Assembly (NCBI RefSeq): GCF_035582795.1
Contig: NC_134367.1
Location: 116,584,062-116,648,061, forward strand
Length of the DNA stretch: 64,000 bases
DNA from: Mycteria americana
Taxonomy: Eukaryota > Chordata > Aves > Ciconiiformes > Ciconiidae
Direction of reading: 5' to 3'
Position 1 is the first letter of the stretch. Every line of letters starts with the position of its first letter. Made by a program: the position numbers and the translations under genes. Positions 25,701 through 37,700 of the stretch are shown one piece after another. Below the pieces are notes generated by a model. It worked only from the letters and a program-made list of their open reading frames with translations. It ran no database searches and had not been told where the DNA came from.

Positions 25701-28700
25701 CTGTGTTGATGCTCAGGAAATGGGTAAGGGATTGCAGAGGTGTAGTTTGACTTCTTCAGACTCTTCTAAAATAGTTCTAATACATACTGCTTGTCTTACT
25801 ATTCTGACTTTAATAAAGCACGAGACCAACTTAGGCCTCCTTAACCTGTTTATCATGTGTTGAGGAAATTCTCTGCTCTGTTATCCTATTGTTTACTGTA
25901 TTTGTAGCATTAAGTTGTACATGGGATGAATGTTCAGAGTTGTTAATGTGTTACTGCGGTTTGCAAAGTCCAAAGTCTGATATGATTACGCCTTAGTTTA
26001 TAAAACTCTGATAGCCCTCTTCCTAGAAACTGATTACCTCCATTTCTGAGCTGTTATCTGGACAAAGTTGTACCAAAATCTGAGAAATTCTTTTGTGATT
26101 TCAGATGCTACTGATGTGGCAGGCTTTATTAGGGGGTCACTTCTGTAACATATGACTTAACCGGTGGCTGCATTGATGATTTGCCAGGCAAAAAGAATTA
26201 CCCTAACTTCCATAAAAGCAAACTAATTGCTGTTTATCTATGTAGAAGACTTCAACTGTGTGTCCTAACAGACAATAGTTAGTTTGACTTACTATGATAG
26301 TGTGTCAAGTTTGTGGTAAGTGGTGTTGTCTGGATCAGATGACTTGTACAGTTGGGGGTTATTCTGCATCTTGTGAAAGATTAAGGAAGTTGTGGGGAGG
26401 ACCCTGCACATACTCTGAAACTACCATACTTCTGTCCTTTGAATTAAATTCTGCAACATGCCTTTTATTAAAAACAAAACCAACCAGCAATTGAAAGAAA
26501 ACTCACAAATGTGAGCAAAGTAATGCAGCAGCGTAGGTAAACTGTTTGGGGGGGAGGGGAAAAAGTGAGTTTCAAGACAAGCCTTGTCTGAAAAGTTCAA
26601 AATTCTATTCATATTTCAATTGCAGTACCCATTACTTCTGCAGATGTGCTCCCACAGTTCTAGCCAGTGTCAAACAATTTCTTAGAGGTCTGGGGAGCTT
26701 AACTTTTCTCACTCTTAAATTCAGAGTGAACCCACGTCACCTTGGAAGAAGTTGGGCTGCAGGAATGTGGTAAAACACGAGGGATATGCTATTGATACAG
26801 ACTACTTCCAAAATTTCACTAAATTATATCAAAGGATGGTGCAAAATGTCTGGTCTGCTGCAAGATTCAGGCTTTCTGACATCATATGTTATTGAGTATG
26901 TATGATATCATGGATTGCCATGCACCAAGGCTCAGGTACATTTTTCTGCTAGTCATAGAACTAATCTTGGAGTGTGTAGAGGATATGAACTAACCTACAT
27001 GTTGGAGCCTGGTACATGCATCTGCCTTGAGCAGTGGATTTAAAGCAATCTGCTTTTTGTATTTTTTGATGCAAGGTGATTATTTGTTCATTCAAAGTAT
27101 CTCTCTCAGTTCTGTGGTTTTATTTGGCTAACAAGCTAAAAAGGGCGTACTCTTTCTTAGTTCTTTTCACTGTAAAGTAACTACTGAGTTCATGTTCTCC
27201 CTACCCACAGGTCTCTAGCTAATGCTAGCTGTGAGAAGGGATGCATTGTGTTAAGTCGTGCCTTCTCTCCCCCAAGCTCTGATCCCTTCCCAAATGATGC
27301 AGCTTGAACTTTCCCTTCAAACTTTCCCTTCAAATATTTTCTAGGCTTGCTGGTAACTTTCTATGTCCTCTGATGAAAGTTACTAAATCCACCAGAATCT
27401 CCCCTTCCAAACGGCATAAGCTCAGAGCATAAAAAAAATCTTGCATCTATACAATCCACACTGAAGAATTTACTAATTTATGAATGGTCTTATCACGCGC
27501 TGCTTACATCTCAAAAACAGATGCTTAACATAAGTTGAATCCATATATACTTGTTGGTAATTTTATATTAAAGTCTTGTAAGGTATACAATAGTGAAATA
27601 TCTTCAGGCTACAAAAATAAAGCCGTATCAGAAGAAAGGGACGTGAATGAGACACCTGGGGGGAAAAAAATCCTTAACATGATCTGTATGTTTGAATCAG
27701 TGTTTTGTGCCCAGAAGGCGAAGGCTGCACTCAATGGAGCAGATATCTATGCAGGATGCTGCACACTAAAAATTGAATATGCAAGGGTAATGCTTGGAGT
27801 TTCTCTTTTAATTTTGCTAGAAAAATATATATAATCAAGACTTAACCTTTTTCACTTTTATTTGAACAGCCAACTCGACTTAATGTCATTAGAAACGACA
27901 ACGATAGTTGGGACTACACTAAACCATATCTGGGCCGACGAGGTAGGTTTTCATATGTTATCACTGTAGATGTTTGACTATACTAATGACAATCCTTTAT
28001 ACGTGGTCAGGCTGTATCGCAATAGTCATTTCAAAGCAAGCCAGTGCTGCTGAAGGCTGTGTTCACAAGCCAGGAAATTAACCCTGAGCCCTAGTGCCCC
28101 CTACTGCCGTGTGCTTGAGCCACTTAGTTCAACAAGGAGCCCACACCTGCAAGCACCTTCGCAGTTCTCAAGGACTTGCATTTCTCCAAGCAGCTCTCTC
28201 TCTTTGGAGGAGAGGAAACCTGGTACAGACTATTCCTTACAAACTACAAACTTGCACACTGCTTCTCCTTCGAAAGGACTCTTTTCCCCTATGTTGGACG
28301 AGGCATTAAGAAGGATAGAGGACTTCAGCAGGCTGACTCTACACTTCATCATGCACCACATCGGCATCAGCAAAAAAAAAACCAAACAAACAAACAAAAA
28401 AACCCTCTGAAAAAACTCAGACTTGCAATTCACCTTGTCTGCATACTGCATGCACCACCACCACAAGTTTTTAAAGGAGGACACTTTCAGTACTTCAGAT
28501 TTGTATGGGATGAATAATATGATAGACTGTACCCATTCTGTTCAAGTTTGTATGTATGCTGGTCTTATTTCCCTTAAAATTACAACTGAAAAATTGAGAA
28601 CCTCCAAAATTAAGAACCTCTCTTGTTGATATCATTGACGTTGTAATCTTTCTATTACTTGCTGTATGTGAGAGTTGCATTCAGTCTTAACAGTGTAAAT

Positions 28701-31700
28701 ATTGTCTAGTAGTAGGGAAATTTAATCCTTATCTGTAGATAGTTGGAACTGAGCACTGCAATATCAGATAGGTCCCCTCAGTTATATTTAAGTATTAAAA
28801 TAGGGAGATTCATAATTGGTACAGGCATACTGTGTCTTAAGTACTCAGCTGTAAAAATTACCAGAGCTTAACACATGTTAGTGGAAACTATGACTATATC
28901 TGTAAAGACAAACTGCTGTGTAGCCTAACTCCTGTAAAGTGTTTATTTAAAAAAAAAGAAAACAAACCTGTAACTACTGAGTGCAGTGTTCAGTAACTTA
29001 TGTACAATAATGTGTGCAATGTAAAGTTAGAAAAGTGAAGACAATGTGTCCAAGATAGAGTATCTACTTATCAAAGGCTATATGAGAACCAGGGCTTTGG
29101 CCATCTCAAGTGATACGCACTTTCAAAGTAATTCTGCACAGACGCTGGGCTTGTAAAATTGTTGTACAACTAAAAACTTAGGGCTTGAATTTTCAAAATT
29201 AAGTTCTTGTAAAAAGTTAACAAGGGAGCTACAGTATTGGTTGCAGCTTGTAGATTATGACTATTTGTATCAGGATTCAAATTTTTTTCTCAAATTCCTG
29301 AGTTAAAAAAGGAATTTTGAAGAAACTCAAGGGCAAGAAAAAAATCTGAAGGTTTGAATTTGAAAAATCTGACGGGTTAATTTGACCCTCATATCTTTTG
29401 ATCATTGCAGTGTTTGGAGGCTGACTTGTAACATTGTGCATCTAATTACATTATGTAATTGTTCTGCAGATAGATATGGCTGTATAAACTAAATGTTCCC
29501 TAAGCTAGAGAAAACAGTGGAAAATGAAAAACTTAGGATAGGTACAGCTTGCTCTTTCTCAAGAACTCTCACTCTTTTGCTCTCCTGTTGTTACTTTGAC
29601 AGCCTGTCTCTGTTTTCTATACATCACTCTACTACACGTAAGAGGAAAAGAATTAGACTTGTGTTTTATCTATATATCTGTATATCATGCTATATTGTAT
29701 ATAGCATGATTTTTCATTTACCGTGGCCCACATCCATTTATCTAGAAAATGGGAGTATAAATTGTTGAATGAACACTGAAATATACTTGAGAAAGCAGGC
29801 TTGTAGAGCAATTTTGCCCATAAAGTAATCCAGGTGGTTTTGGTGGAATTTTTTTTTGAGAGAGAGAGAGAGAAAGAGAGAGAGTTTTCGTATTTGTGCT
29901 TCAACTTACTCTTCCAGCAGCATTGTTTGGCTTTTGAACTTAATGTGACCCTGAACTGTAGGGATCTGACTGCAGCAAACAAGATCTTAGCCCAAAGGGA
30001 TTTCATTCAGAGGACAGGCATGCTAATACATCCTTTCAGAATTTCACATACCCCCTCAAATCTTAGGAAGGAAATGCATTTTGCTAATGATTTTTTTTTT
30101 TTTAAAGAACTGGTTTTAGTTCTTTATGGTAACAAATTACAGACTTCCCCAAAGTAAACTTCCTAACAAGTGCCTGCTGCTATGAACCCATATTGCATTA
30201 GACTGAACTGAAAAAACCACCTGACTTTTAATATTCTCCTTGCTTTTAGTGAGAAAGTTCAAACTGTAGTTTGGAGCATTTCTTTTGGTGGTAATACCAG
30301 CATATGCAGTGACTCAAGTTCCTGATTTAAAAACAAACCCAAAAAACAACAAACCCCAAACTTGAACTAGATTATAAAGAATCTTTCCTTTCAGAATTAT
30401 TTTTAACACAGATCAGTTCTCATGTTTCAATGCCTGTTTGCACAAGTATTTGTACTGGCACAATTAAGGGACTTTGTTCAAGGAAGGAACAAGTATGGGG
30501 CAAGGAGAGAGCAGTGGACTATACCATCATGAGGAGCAAATATTTGTCAAACTGTGTTCTCCCAGAATTGTTTATTTGAGGAATGTTGTCCTTTACTATA
30601 TTACTGTGTGCAACTTCAAAGGATTTAGCTCTACAGACTGGAATTATAAACTTGATTTTTCTGAAAGATTACTGCATACAGTTTAAATGCTCAAAATACT
30701 TGATATGACTGCCCATTTGCTTTCTAGAGCCAAGAATCAGAGCTGTTACCCTGAAAAGGGAATAGAAAAACAAAACTTGACAAAAGTTATCTTTCTTCTA
30801 TATATTTGAAGGCATTCAGCACTGTTCTCTCTTCAGGCTTTATTGCCAAACTAAATATCTGACTCAGAACCTGTCCTCAAAATCCCGAGCAGAAAGGGCA
30901 CATGTGTTTTCATCTCCCACTGTTGCGTTGTCTAATGCGAATAGTTCCTGTTTTTCAGGGGAAATACCTCCAGCTGCATTGGGCTGGAGTTGCCATTTTC
31001 AGCAATCGTACTTAAATTTCCTGGGAACTGTTGTAAATTGATAAATGTCTTGCCCCATCTTTTCAACGTGGCTTTTTTGATTCTGAGAAATCAATTGTTG
31101 CTTACCACAAAGAAATCTGGAAGTTGAAATTTTCTTTGTCATGCAGCATGGATCTGATTAGAAAATACAGCTTTGGCTGTGATGCACTGCTTTCCTCCAG
31201 TAATGTAGACCCCTTGCTTAACTTTATATCCTAGAGAACTGGGTTTTCTTAAAGGATTGACTGTTGTTTAAGTGCATTATTCAGTGATGTTTTTCTTCAG
31301 TTGAACTGTTATGTGCTGCTGATAATGCAATAATGTACAATCCTTTCAGCATGCCCATAAATCAGTAGGTGTTCTGTAAATATATATGTACACATATGTA
31401 ATGCTCTCTGTTTACTGATTATGAAACCATGTAATACAGGTTGTTGTTGGCTTATGCTGAAACTTCTTGAAAGAAGCCCACTTTGAAAATGTGTTGCTGT
31501 TGAAGCTAATATTATGATTCAGGTACTGTCTTTCAAAAGTACTGCATTTCAAATTTGTTTTAAGAGACACATAGGTAAATCCTGCTGTATGGTGTTATCT
31601 ATACTAATGTGTGGTGTCTGTTTAGGAAAACTATTGGGTATTTCCATAAACTTTAAATGTCTGCATCTCCTCATTGGGCACTGCCCCAAATCAACTTAAG

Positions 31701-34700
31701 TGCAATTTGTTATACAGATGGCAGTCTTTTATTTTTGGTGTCTCAGGGCTACAGCTTGTGGTTTTAGACATATAATGAATGAGAAATCGTTTATAAAATT
31801 AACAAGGACTCAAATTACTTTTTTGCTTCTTAACTAGAAGCTTTGTGTCTTAACTGGAGAAATCAAGTGCATAGTTGTGCATACTAAACTTTTTTCTTTC
31901 CCTTCCCACATGTTAGACAGAGGGAAGGGCCGCCAGAGGCAAGCTATTTTGGGAGAGCACCCATCATCATTTAGACATGATGGTTATGGTAAGTAACATA
32001 GGATGACAGGTGGTTATGATTTCTTTACATGTTATGTGGAATTCTAAATATTCAATCAATACTTAACTGTGGAACCCTACAGCATGGGTCATTCACTATT
32101 GTGCTTATGTGCGGTGCTGTCAGTCCGCGTTCTGAAAATGCTAATGATTCACTGAAGTTTTTGTGCATTTATTGCTGTACCTCTTCCTTTCACGAAGAGC
32201 ATCTAGTTCTACAAATTCATTCCTTGGAATAAGTTTCCTTTCAGTTGCCGTCACCCTAGCAATGGATGGAAAATGACATCTGTACTGGGAAAGCAGTTTT
32301 CTTCTAGAAAATGGCAACATAGCTTGATCAATGGTTTGATGCAACACAGAGGTCTTTGATGTTCTTGCATGCAAAGCTGTGAATTGTGGGCTTTGCATTT
32401 CTTCCAATATAGCTAATTCTGAAAAGGTATACCTATGTGACTTTATAAGAGTGATGTTTTGGAATTAGTGCTATAAAGTGCTGCGGTTATTACCAGTGCG
32501 ATCTCTAAATGAAGATCTGCTGTCACTTTCATGTGTTGGACCAAGACCTCAGGGTTGAGAAACTAATGTCCCCAGTTAGATGTGATTTTTCTGGTTGTTT
32601 ACTCTCTTAACGGGCAGATGCAATGTGATTTGTCTTGCCTCTTTCTTTGCAAATGTATTTATGATATTTTACAGTGTAGGTTGATCTTCTACCTACTCTT
32701 TCCAAAGGTTCTTCAAATCTCCAGAATTTCCAAGTTCCACCTTGTATTCACTGATGTTCTTTTTTTCATTATTCTGATATACCCTTCTACCTTAAGTATA
32801 TGTGGCTGTCTCCTCCTGTACCACTGTGTATCTCATTACTGTTTTTTGCTGGGGAAAAAAGGACAAAATGTTCCTTTTATACTTGGCTTACGTGAATTTC
32901 ACATTATTTTTGTCTCAGAAGAACAGGGATCCTCTCCTTGGTTTGTAATACTGATGTTTTCCGTAAACAGAAGTATTGCGTATTAGTAATGTCTCTTCAT
33001 TTAAAAAAAGAAAAAAAAAAAAAAAAGAAATTGTTTTTCGATGAAACTTGTCACTTCACCTGTAGTGGAAAATAGGACAGCTTCACTTTGCATTAATGCT
33101 GGGGTTTGAGTATTCCTGTTTCTTCCAAATGAGGTGTTTGTAGAAAGGCAGTCTTCTAACTTAATCTCTTGTCTCTGGAAAAGAGCTGTGTCATCTCTCC
33201 TGACCTCGGGCTAAAAGTTCACTCCTTTTGGTTTGTTTTCCCTACTTTGTAATATACTTCCTTGGTGTCATGTAGCTCTATAAGTAGAATGGCAATATTG
33301 CTGAAGGTTTATTTTAAATATTTCTTCTGATAGGTTTATGTTCAATATTTTGTATGGTGCAGGGAAGATACTATTTTTACAATTACTGAAATACCTTTTT
33401 TTCACTTGTGTATAAAAACAATACCATGAAACAGCTCCTTCCTTCTTGTCTGCTAATGTAAGAAGAGACTTGGAACATGAAAAGGAATAGAAGAGGGGTT
33501 TTTTGTTTGGTTTTGTTTGTTTGTTTGTTTTTTTAATTGTAAAAAGAATTAATGGAAACTGCTGTAATATTGTTCCACCCCGCCTTTACATATGCATTAC
33601 GTATGTGGGCTTTAATATGTGATTAAGTAGTGAAGCTTGTTTCAAACAATATGAAAGCATGGTCTTTCATCTCCTTAGGGTCACATGGTCCTTTGTTGCC
33701 CTTGCCGAGCCGGTACCGAATGGGATCTCGGGACACTCCAGAACTTGTTGCTTATCCGTTGCCCCAGGCATCCTCCTCTTACATGCATGGTGGAAATCCT
33801 TCTGGGTCAGTTGTCATGGTTAGTGGGTTGCATCAGCTAAAGATGAACTGTTCAAGGGTCTTCAATCTGTTCTGCTTGTATGGAAACATTGAGAAGGTAA
33901 GGCATAATTTATTAGAACTTGGAAACTACTATAGCAATTTTAATTGTTTTGGAAAAAGCCTGGCTGAGATGGTCTAAAAATATTTTCGAACAACTTACAA
34001 AACTCTTGGCTGGGCTGTTTGTTGCAATGTCATTTTTTTCCCTTGTCTATCTTAGGTGAAATTTATGAAGACTATTCCAGGCACGGCACTGGTTGAAATG
34101 GGTGATGAGTATGCTGTGGAAAGAGCTGTCACACATCTCAATAATGTCAAGTTATTTGGAAAGAGACTTAATGTCTGGTAAATATGTTTTATCAGATTAA
34201 TAGTCTACCAGTGGGCAGATGGAATGAGGTTGCAAATGGACAATATCCCATTGTTCTGTTATAATTGTTGGAGTTATGATTTCCAATTTGCAACTATTAT
34301 TTATTTATTACTATTTATAATTTTATTTATTCTTTTATTTATAGTAATAAAGCATATGGGCATTACATGGATTGGCTGTTAATAAACTGTATTTCCTAAT
34401 GTGTCTTATCCATCCTTTATACATTTTTTTAAGGAAGGTGTCAAATCCAACCCATTTTGTTCTCCTTCTATTTCAAATTGTTGTAAAGAAATGTCAGCTC
34501 TGTTCTGGTTAGATCAATAATCTGTGTGCAAAGTATGCAAGTCTTAATTATTTAGGAAATTTTAACTATATGTATATCCTTAAATCCCAGTGTTTCCAAG
34601 CAGCATTCAGTAGTTCCAAGCCAGATATTTGAACTGGAGGATGGCACAAGTAGTTACAAGGATTTTGCAATGAGTAAGAATAATCGCTTCACCAGCGCTG

Positions 34701-37700
34701 GCCAAGCATCTAAGAACATCATCCAACCACCCTCTTGTGTGCTGCATTATTATAATGTTCCCCTGTGTGTAACTGAAGAAACATTTGTAAAGGTAGGCAG
34801 TTGAAATGACTGTGACATATAGTGCTTTGAGGCTCTCCTGGCTTTACACTGTGCTACTTTTTAAAAGAAATAACTGGCATAGTTACAGCGTAACAACTGG
34901 AAGAGAACTGGTTTTTAAAATAGGTTTGTAGCCTCTCTGTATAGAAGCTACTATATTTTCATAATTCTGGCATTATTCTCTCTCTCTCTCTCTCTCTCTC
35001 AAAGTGAGAAACAAGATCTTGGAAATAAAGTTGAGGAGCTTAATGAGCTTAATGTGTTTTTTGTGGAGGAAGGGGAAAAGACTGACACAAAGCCAAATAC
35101 AGGGAAAGTTAGGACTACAATTCACAAAAGATTTACTGACTCCCTGAGGTGGTTACTGTAATGACTGCTAGGATGTTTCGAAATGGAGAGAAGCATGCAC
35201 TTGGAACAGTTTGCAAAGTTGAGTCCTAAATGAACTCTGGATGCTTAAAACATGCAGTACTGGGCCTCTCAAGTGGAGGCAGTGGTAAAACTGATTACAG
35301 TTCAGCGAGTTCTTTTTAGGTTCAATAAAAATACTTTTTTTTAAGCTCTGTCTGAAAGTTAACTCTGGTTCACGAGTGGTGTGCTTGTATGTAAAACTTC
35401 TGAGCTAGTGTATTGTAGTGGGAATGTCAAAAAGAAGAACTTGTTTTTATTTAAATATGTTGTTTGAGGCAGTAGTGATATCAGTACTTTACAATTTTTG
35501 TGCCTATAAAATCGTATTTATCATGGGACAGCACAGATATAGGAGCCTTGTTTTGCATACTATAGAATGGTATTCTAAAGAGTTACCAATCTAAACGTAT
35601 TTTTTAAAATAATAATTTGCCATAAATTCTTGGAAGCTTTCTTAAAGAGTCAGTATTTTCCTTTTTGTGTGTCTCTTCCAGGAACTTGGAATTTTTGCTA
35701 ATGTGTTTATGTGCATTTTTACTGGAGTTTTACCTCTTATTTTATTTTTGTGACAGTTATGTGAGGATCATGAAGTTCTCAGCTTTATTAAATACAAAGT
35801 GTTTGATCCAAAACGTAAGTAAACTTTGACCTGTTTGGGGAGTTATTTGAATTCCAGTTTTGATAAGAGCTTACACTGTCAGGAGACGGTACTGATCCCC
35901 TCCTTCCCTTTTTTTATTTCTCATTTTGACAGCTTCTGCCAAAACACTGTCTGGTCTGTTGGAATGGGAATGTAAGACGGATGCAGTGGAAGCTCTCACT
36001 GTACTTAATCACTACCAGATAAGAGTCCCAAGTAAGTCAATTTTACTCATCTTACTGCTATAATTTTTTTTTAATTGTTATCTTTCATGTTGATACTGCC
36101 TTTGTAAAAGGTGAGGCTTCAGCAGCTCAGTCTACAGCTAAAAACGGTGTTGTTCTTATTATATGTGTATCTGCTGTATTTTATATATATATACACACAT
36201 ACTGTACTATATATATTGCAGTATACAAATACTATACATATTACAGTATTTAATCTCTAGTTTAGGTTCCATTAGTTTCTATCTAAATGGCACTCTTTCT
36301 TCTTAGTTTTTGAGTCAACCTATGGAACTCAAAATATGCTCCACAACTTTGAAGTTACGGAAAGATGGGGAAAAAAAAATATTGGTTTGGGATAGAAAGA
36401 AAACTGGCAGGAAAAGCATTAAAATCCACTGTCATCAAAGTCAAGCCTAACAGATAATGTCTTACTGAAACTTTTTATGTCTTTCACAATAAATGTAGAG
36501 AAGTCTGCAGTATCTTTGGGCAGAAGATTCTTTAAGTTACAGCTTACCGCTCTGAATTAACTGTTCCTGTAGTGGGTTCTCTTTCAAATCAGAAATTGTG
36601 AGGCCAAGCTGAGTTTAGCTCCAAACTAGTAAGAATGGAGGGGCAGTTCACCTGCTAAACAAGTACACAATAGGCCAGATCTGCACTGGACAATTAAGAT
36701 AGTTTACTACATTAAATGGCATTTTTCTGGGTGTTCACAGACATAACTTTGAATCCAGCCCAGTGTCTAATGTTAAACTACCTTCTCCAAACTATTATGA
36801 ATTTGTCTCCCTGTCAAGTGTTAACAGTTTGAATATTTCCTATCCCTTCCGCCCCCTCTTCTTTTGTCCACCATCTCAATAATGGACTGAGATTACTTCA
36901 GGGGCAGAATATTTTTAAAGATATTAGTGATAACGTACTGTTCACAATTTCAGATTTATCTCAGTTTGGAGAGGTGATAACAGCAAAAGAACTTAATCTT
37001 TCAACATGAAAAAGGCAAACCCTAATGTATAATCAAATATAGCTATTACAGGAAAAGACAGTATTTTAAAACAAGAACTGTTGGTTAATACTTGCTGTAA
37101 TAAGATTGTCTGAGGTTGGCTGAACCAGGAGGACATATCTTCCATTACCTGGAAGACATACATGTGCTGCCATCCATGGGTCTTGGCAGCCTTTCCAAAC
37201 AGAGCGGGGTTGTTTTATGCTTTGCTTTCTGGAGAGGCCTGAAGGGTGTGCTGGACATCCCGCTGTTCTTTTCTCAGTCAAACACATGTAAATACTGTCC
37301 AGCACCACTCTGTCTCTGATAGAAAGGCCACATTCTAAGTCTTGACTTCCTTAAACATCTATGCCTTTTGTCTTTGAAATTGCCTGTTAAATACTACTTT
37401 TATAAATAGTTCTGCTAGGAAGAGGGGCAGCGATAATGGTAAAGTCTTTCTTGTGTATAGTACAACATTCCAAATTCTATCTTCATTCCCTTGCGATCAG
37501 ATCCATCACTTTGCTTTTGTCTAAAAAATGCTGGTAGACTATCAATAACACCAACTTACAGGTCATCTGGTGTCTGTGGGCCACTGGGCAGGGGTAGATG
37601 GGGAGGTGTGAGCCTTAAATCTACAGAATTGGTAAACTTGTCAGATGATGCAAGGTGATCTTGATCAGCAGGAGAGCTACGCTCAGTAAAACACTCTGAG

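Larger units (their letters stand above)
25370..27689 (+). other. HNRNPLL: HNRNPLL intron 4, U12-type (minor spliceosome) with AT...AT ends
   Basis: The donor ATATCCTTTT is the classic U12 AT-AC donor consensus. TCCTTAAC at 27671-27678 matches the U12 branch-site consensus, and its branch A is about 13 nt before the exon, the usual U12 spacing. There is no polypyrimidine tract before the acceptor. Reading the conserved protein across the junction (MVE/FESVFCAQ) puts the intron end at TGTAT before GTTTGAATC, so the last dinucleotide is AT rather than AC. Shifting the junction by one base gives the same amino acids but breaks the ATATCC register. Confidence 0.85.
27943..31916 (+). other. HNRNPLL: HNRNPLL intron 6
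   Basis: 4-kb GT-AG intron (acceptor ATGTTAG). It contains the exon-like C/A-rich block at 28080-28480, a GA microsatellite at 29858-29884 and a perfect 11-bp hairpin at 29684-29710. It is the equivalent of the intron in which mammalian hnRNP L paralogues are reported to carry an autoregulatory poison exon. Confidence 0.9.
31989..33678 (+). other. HNRNPLL: HNRNPLL intron 7
   Basis: 1.7-kb GT-AG intron (acceptor CTCCTTAG). It contains an A-rich run at 33003-33030 and a (TTTG)n stretch at about 33499-33534. No exon is recognised. Confidence 0.9.

Noticed and set aside
27535-27834. Longer open frame around HNRNPLL exon 5
   Set aside because: Its upstream part is intron 4, containing the U12 branch site, and its end reads into intron 5. 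Only 27690-27786 matches the conserved protein.
28176-28517. 113-codon plus-strand frame in intron 6 as a coding exon
   Set aside because: The translation is low-complexity at its end (Lys/Asn-rich from A runs), resembles no protein and is not part of HNRNPLL. A non-coding regulatory reading fits better.
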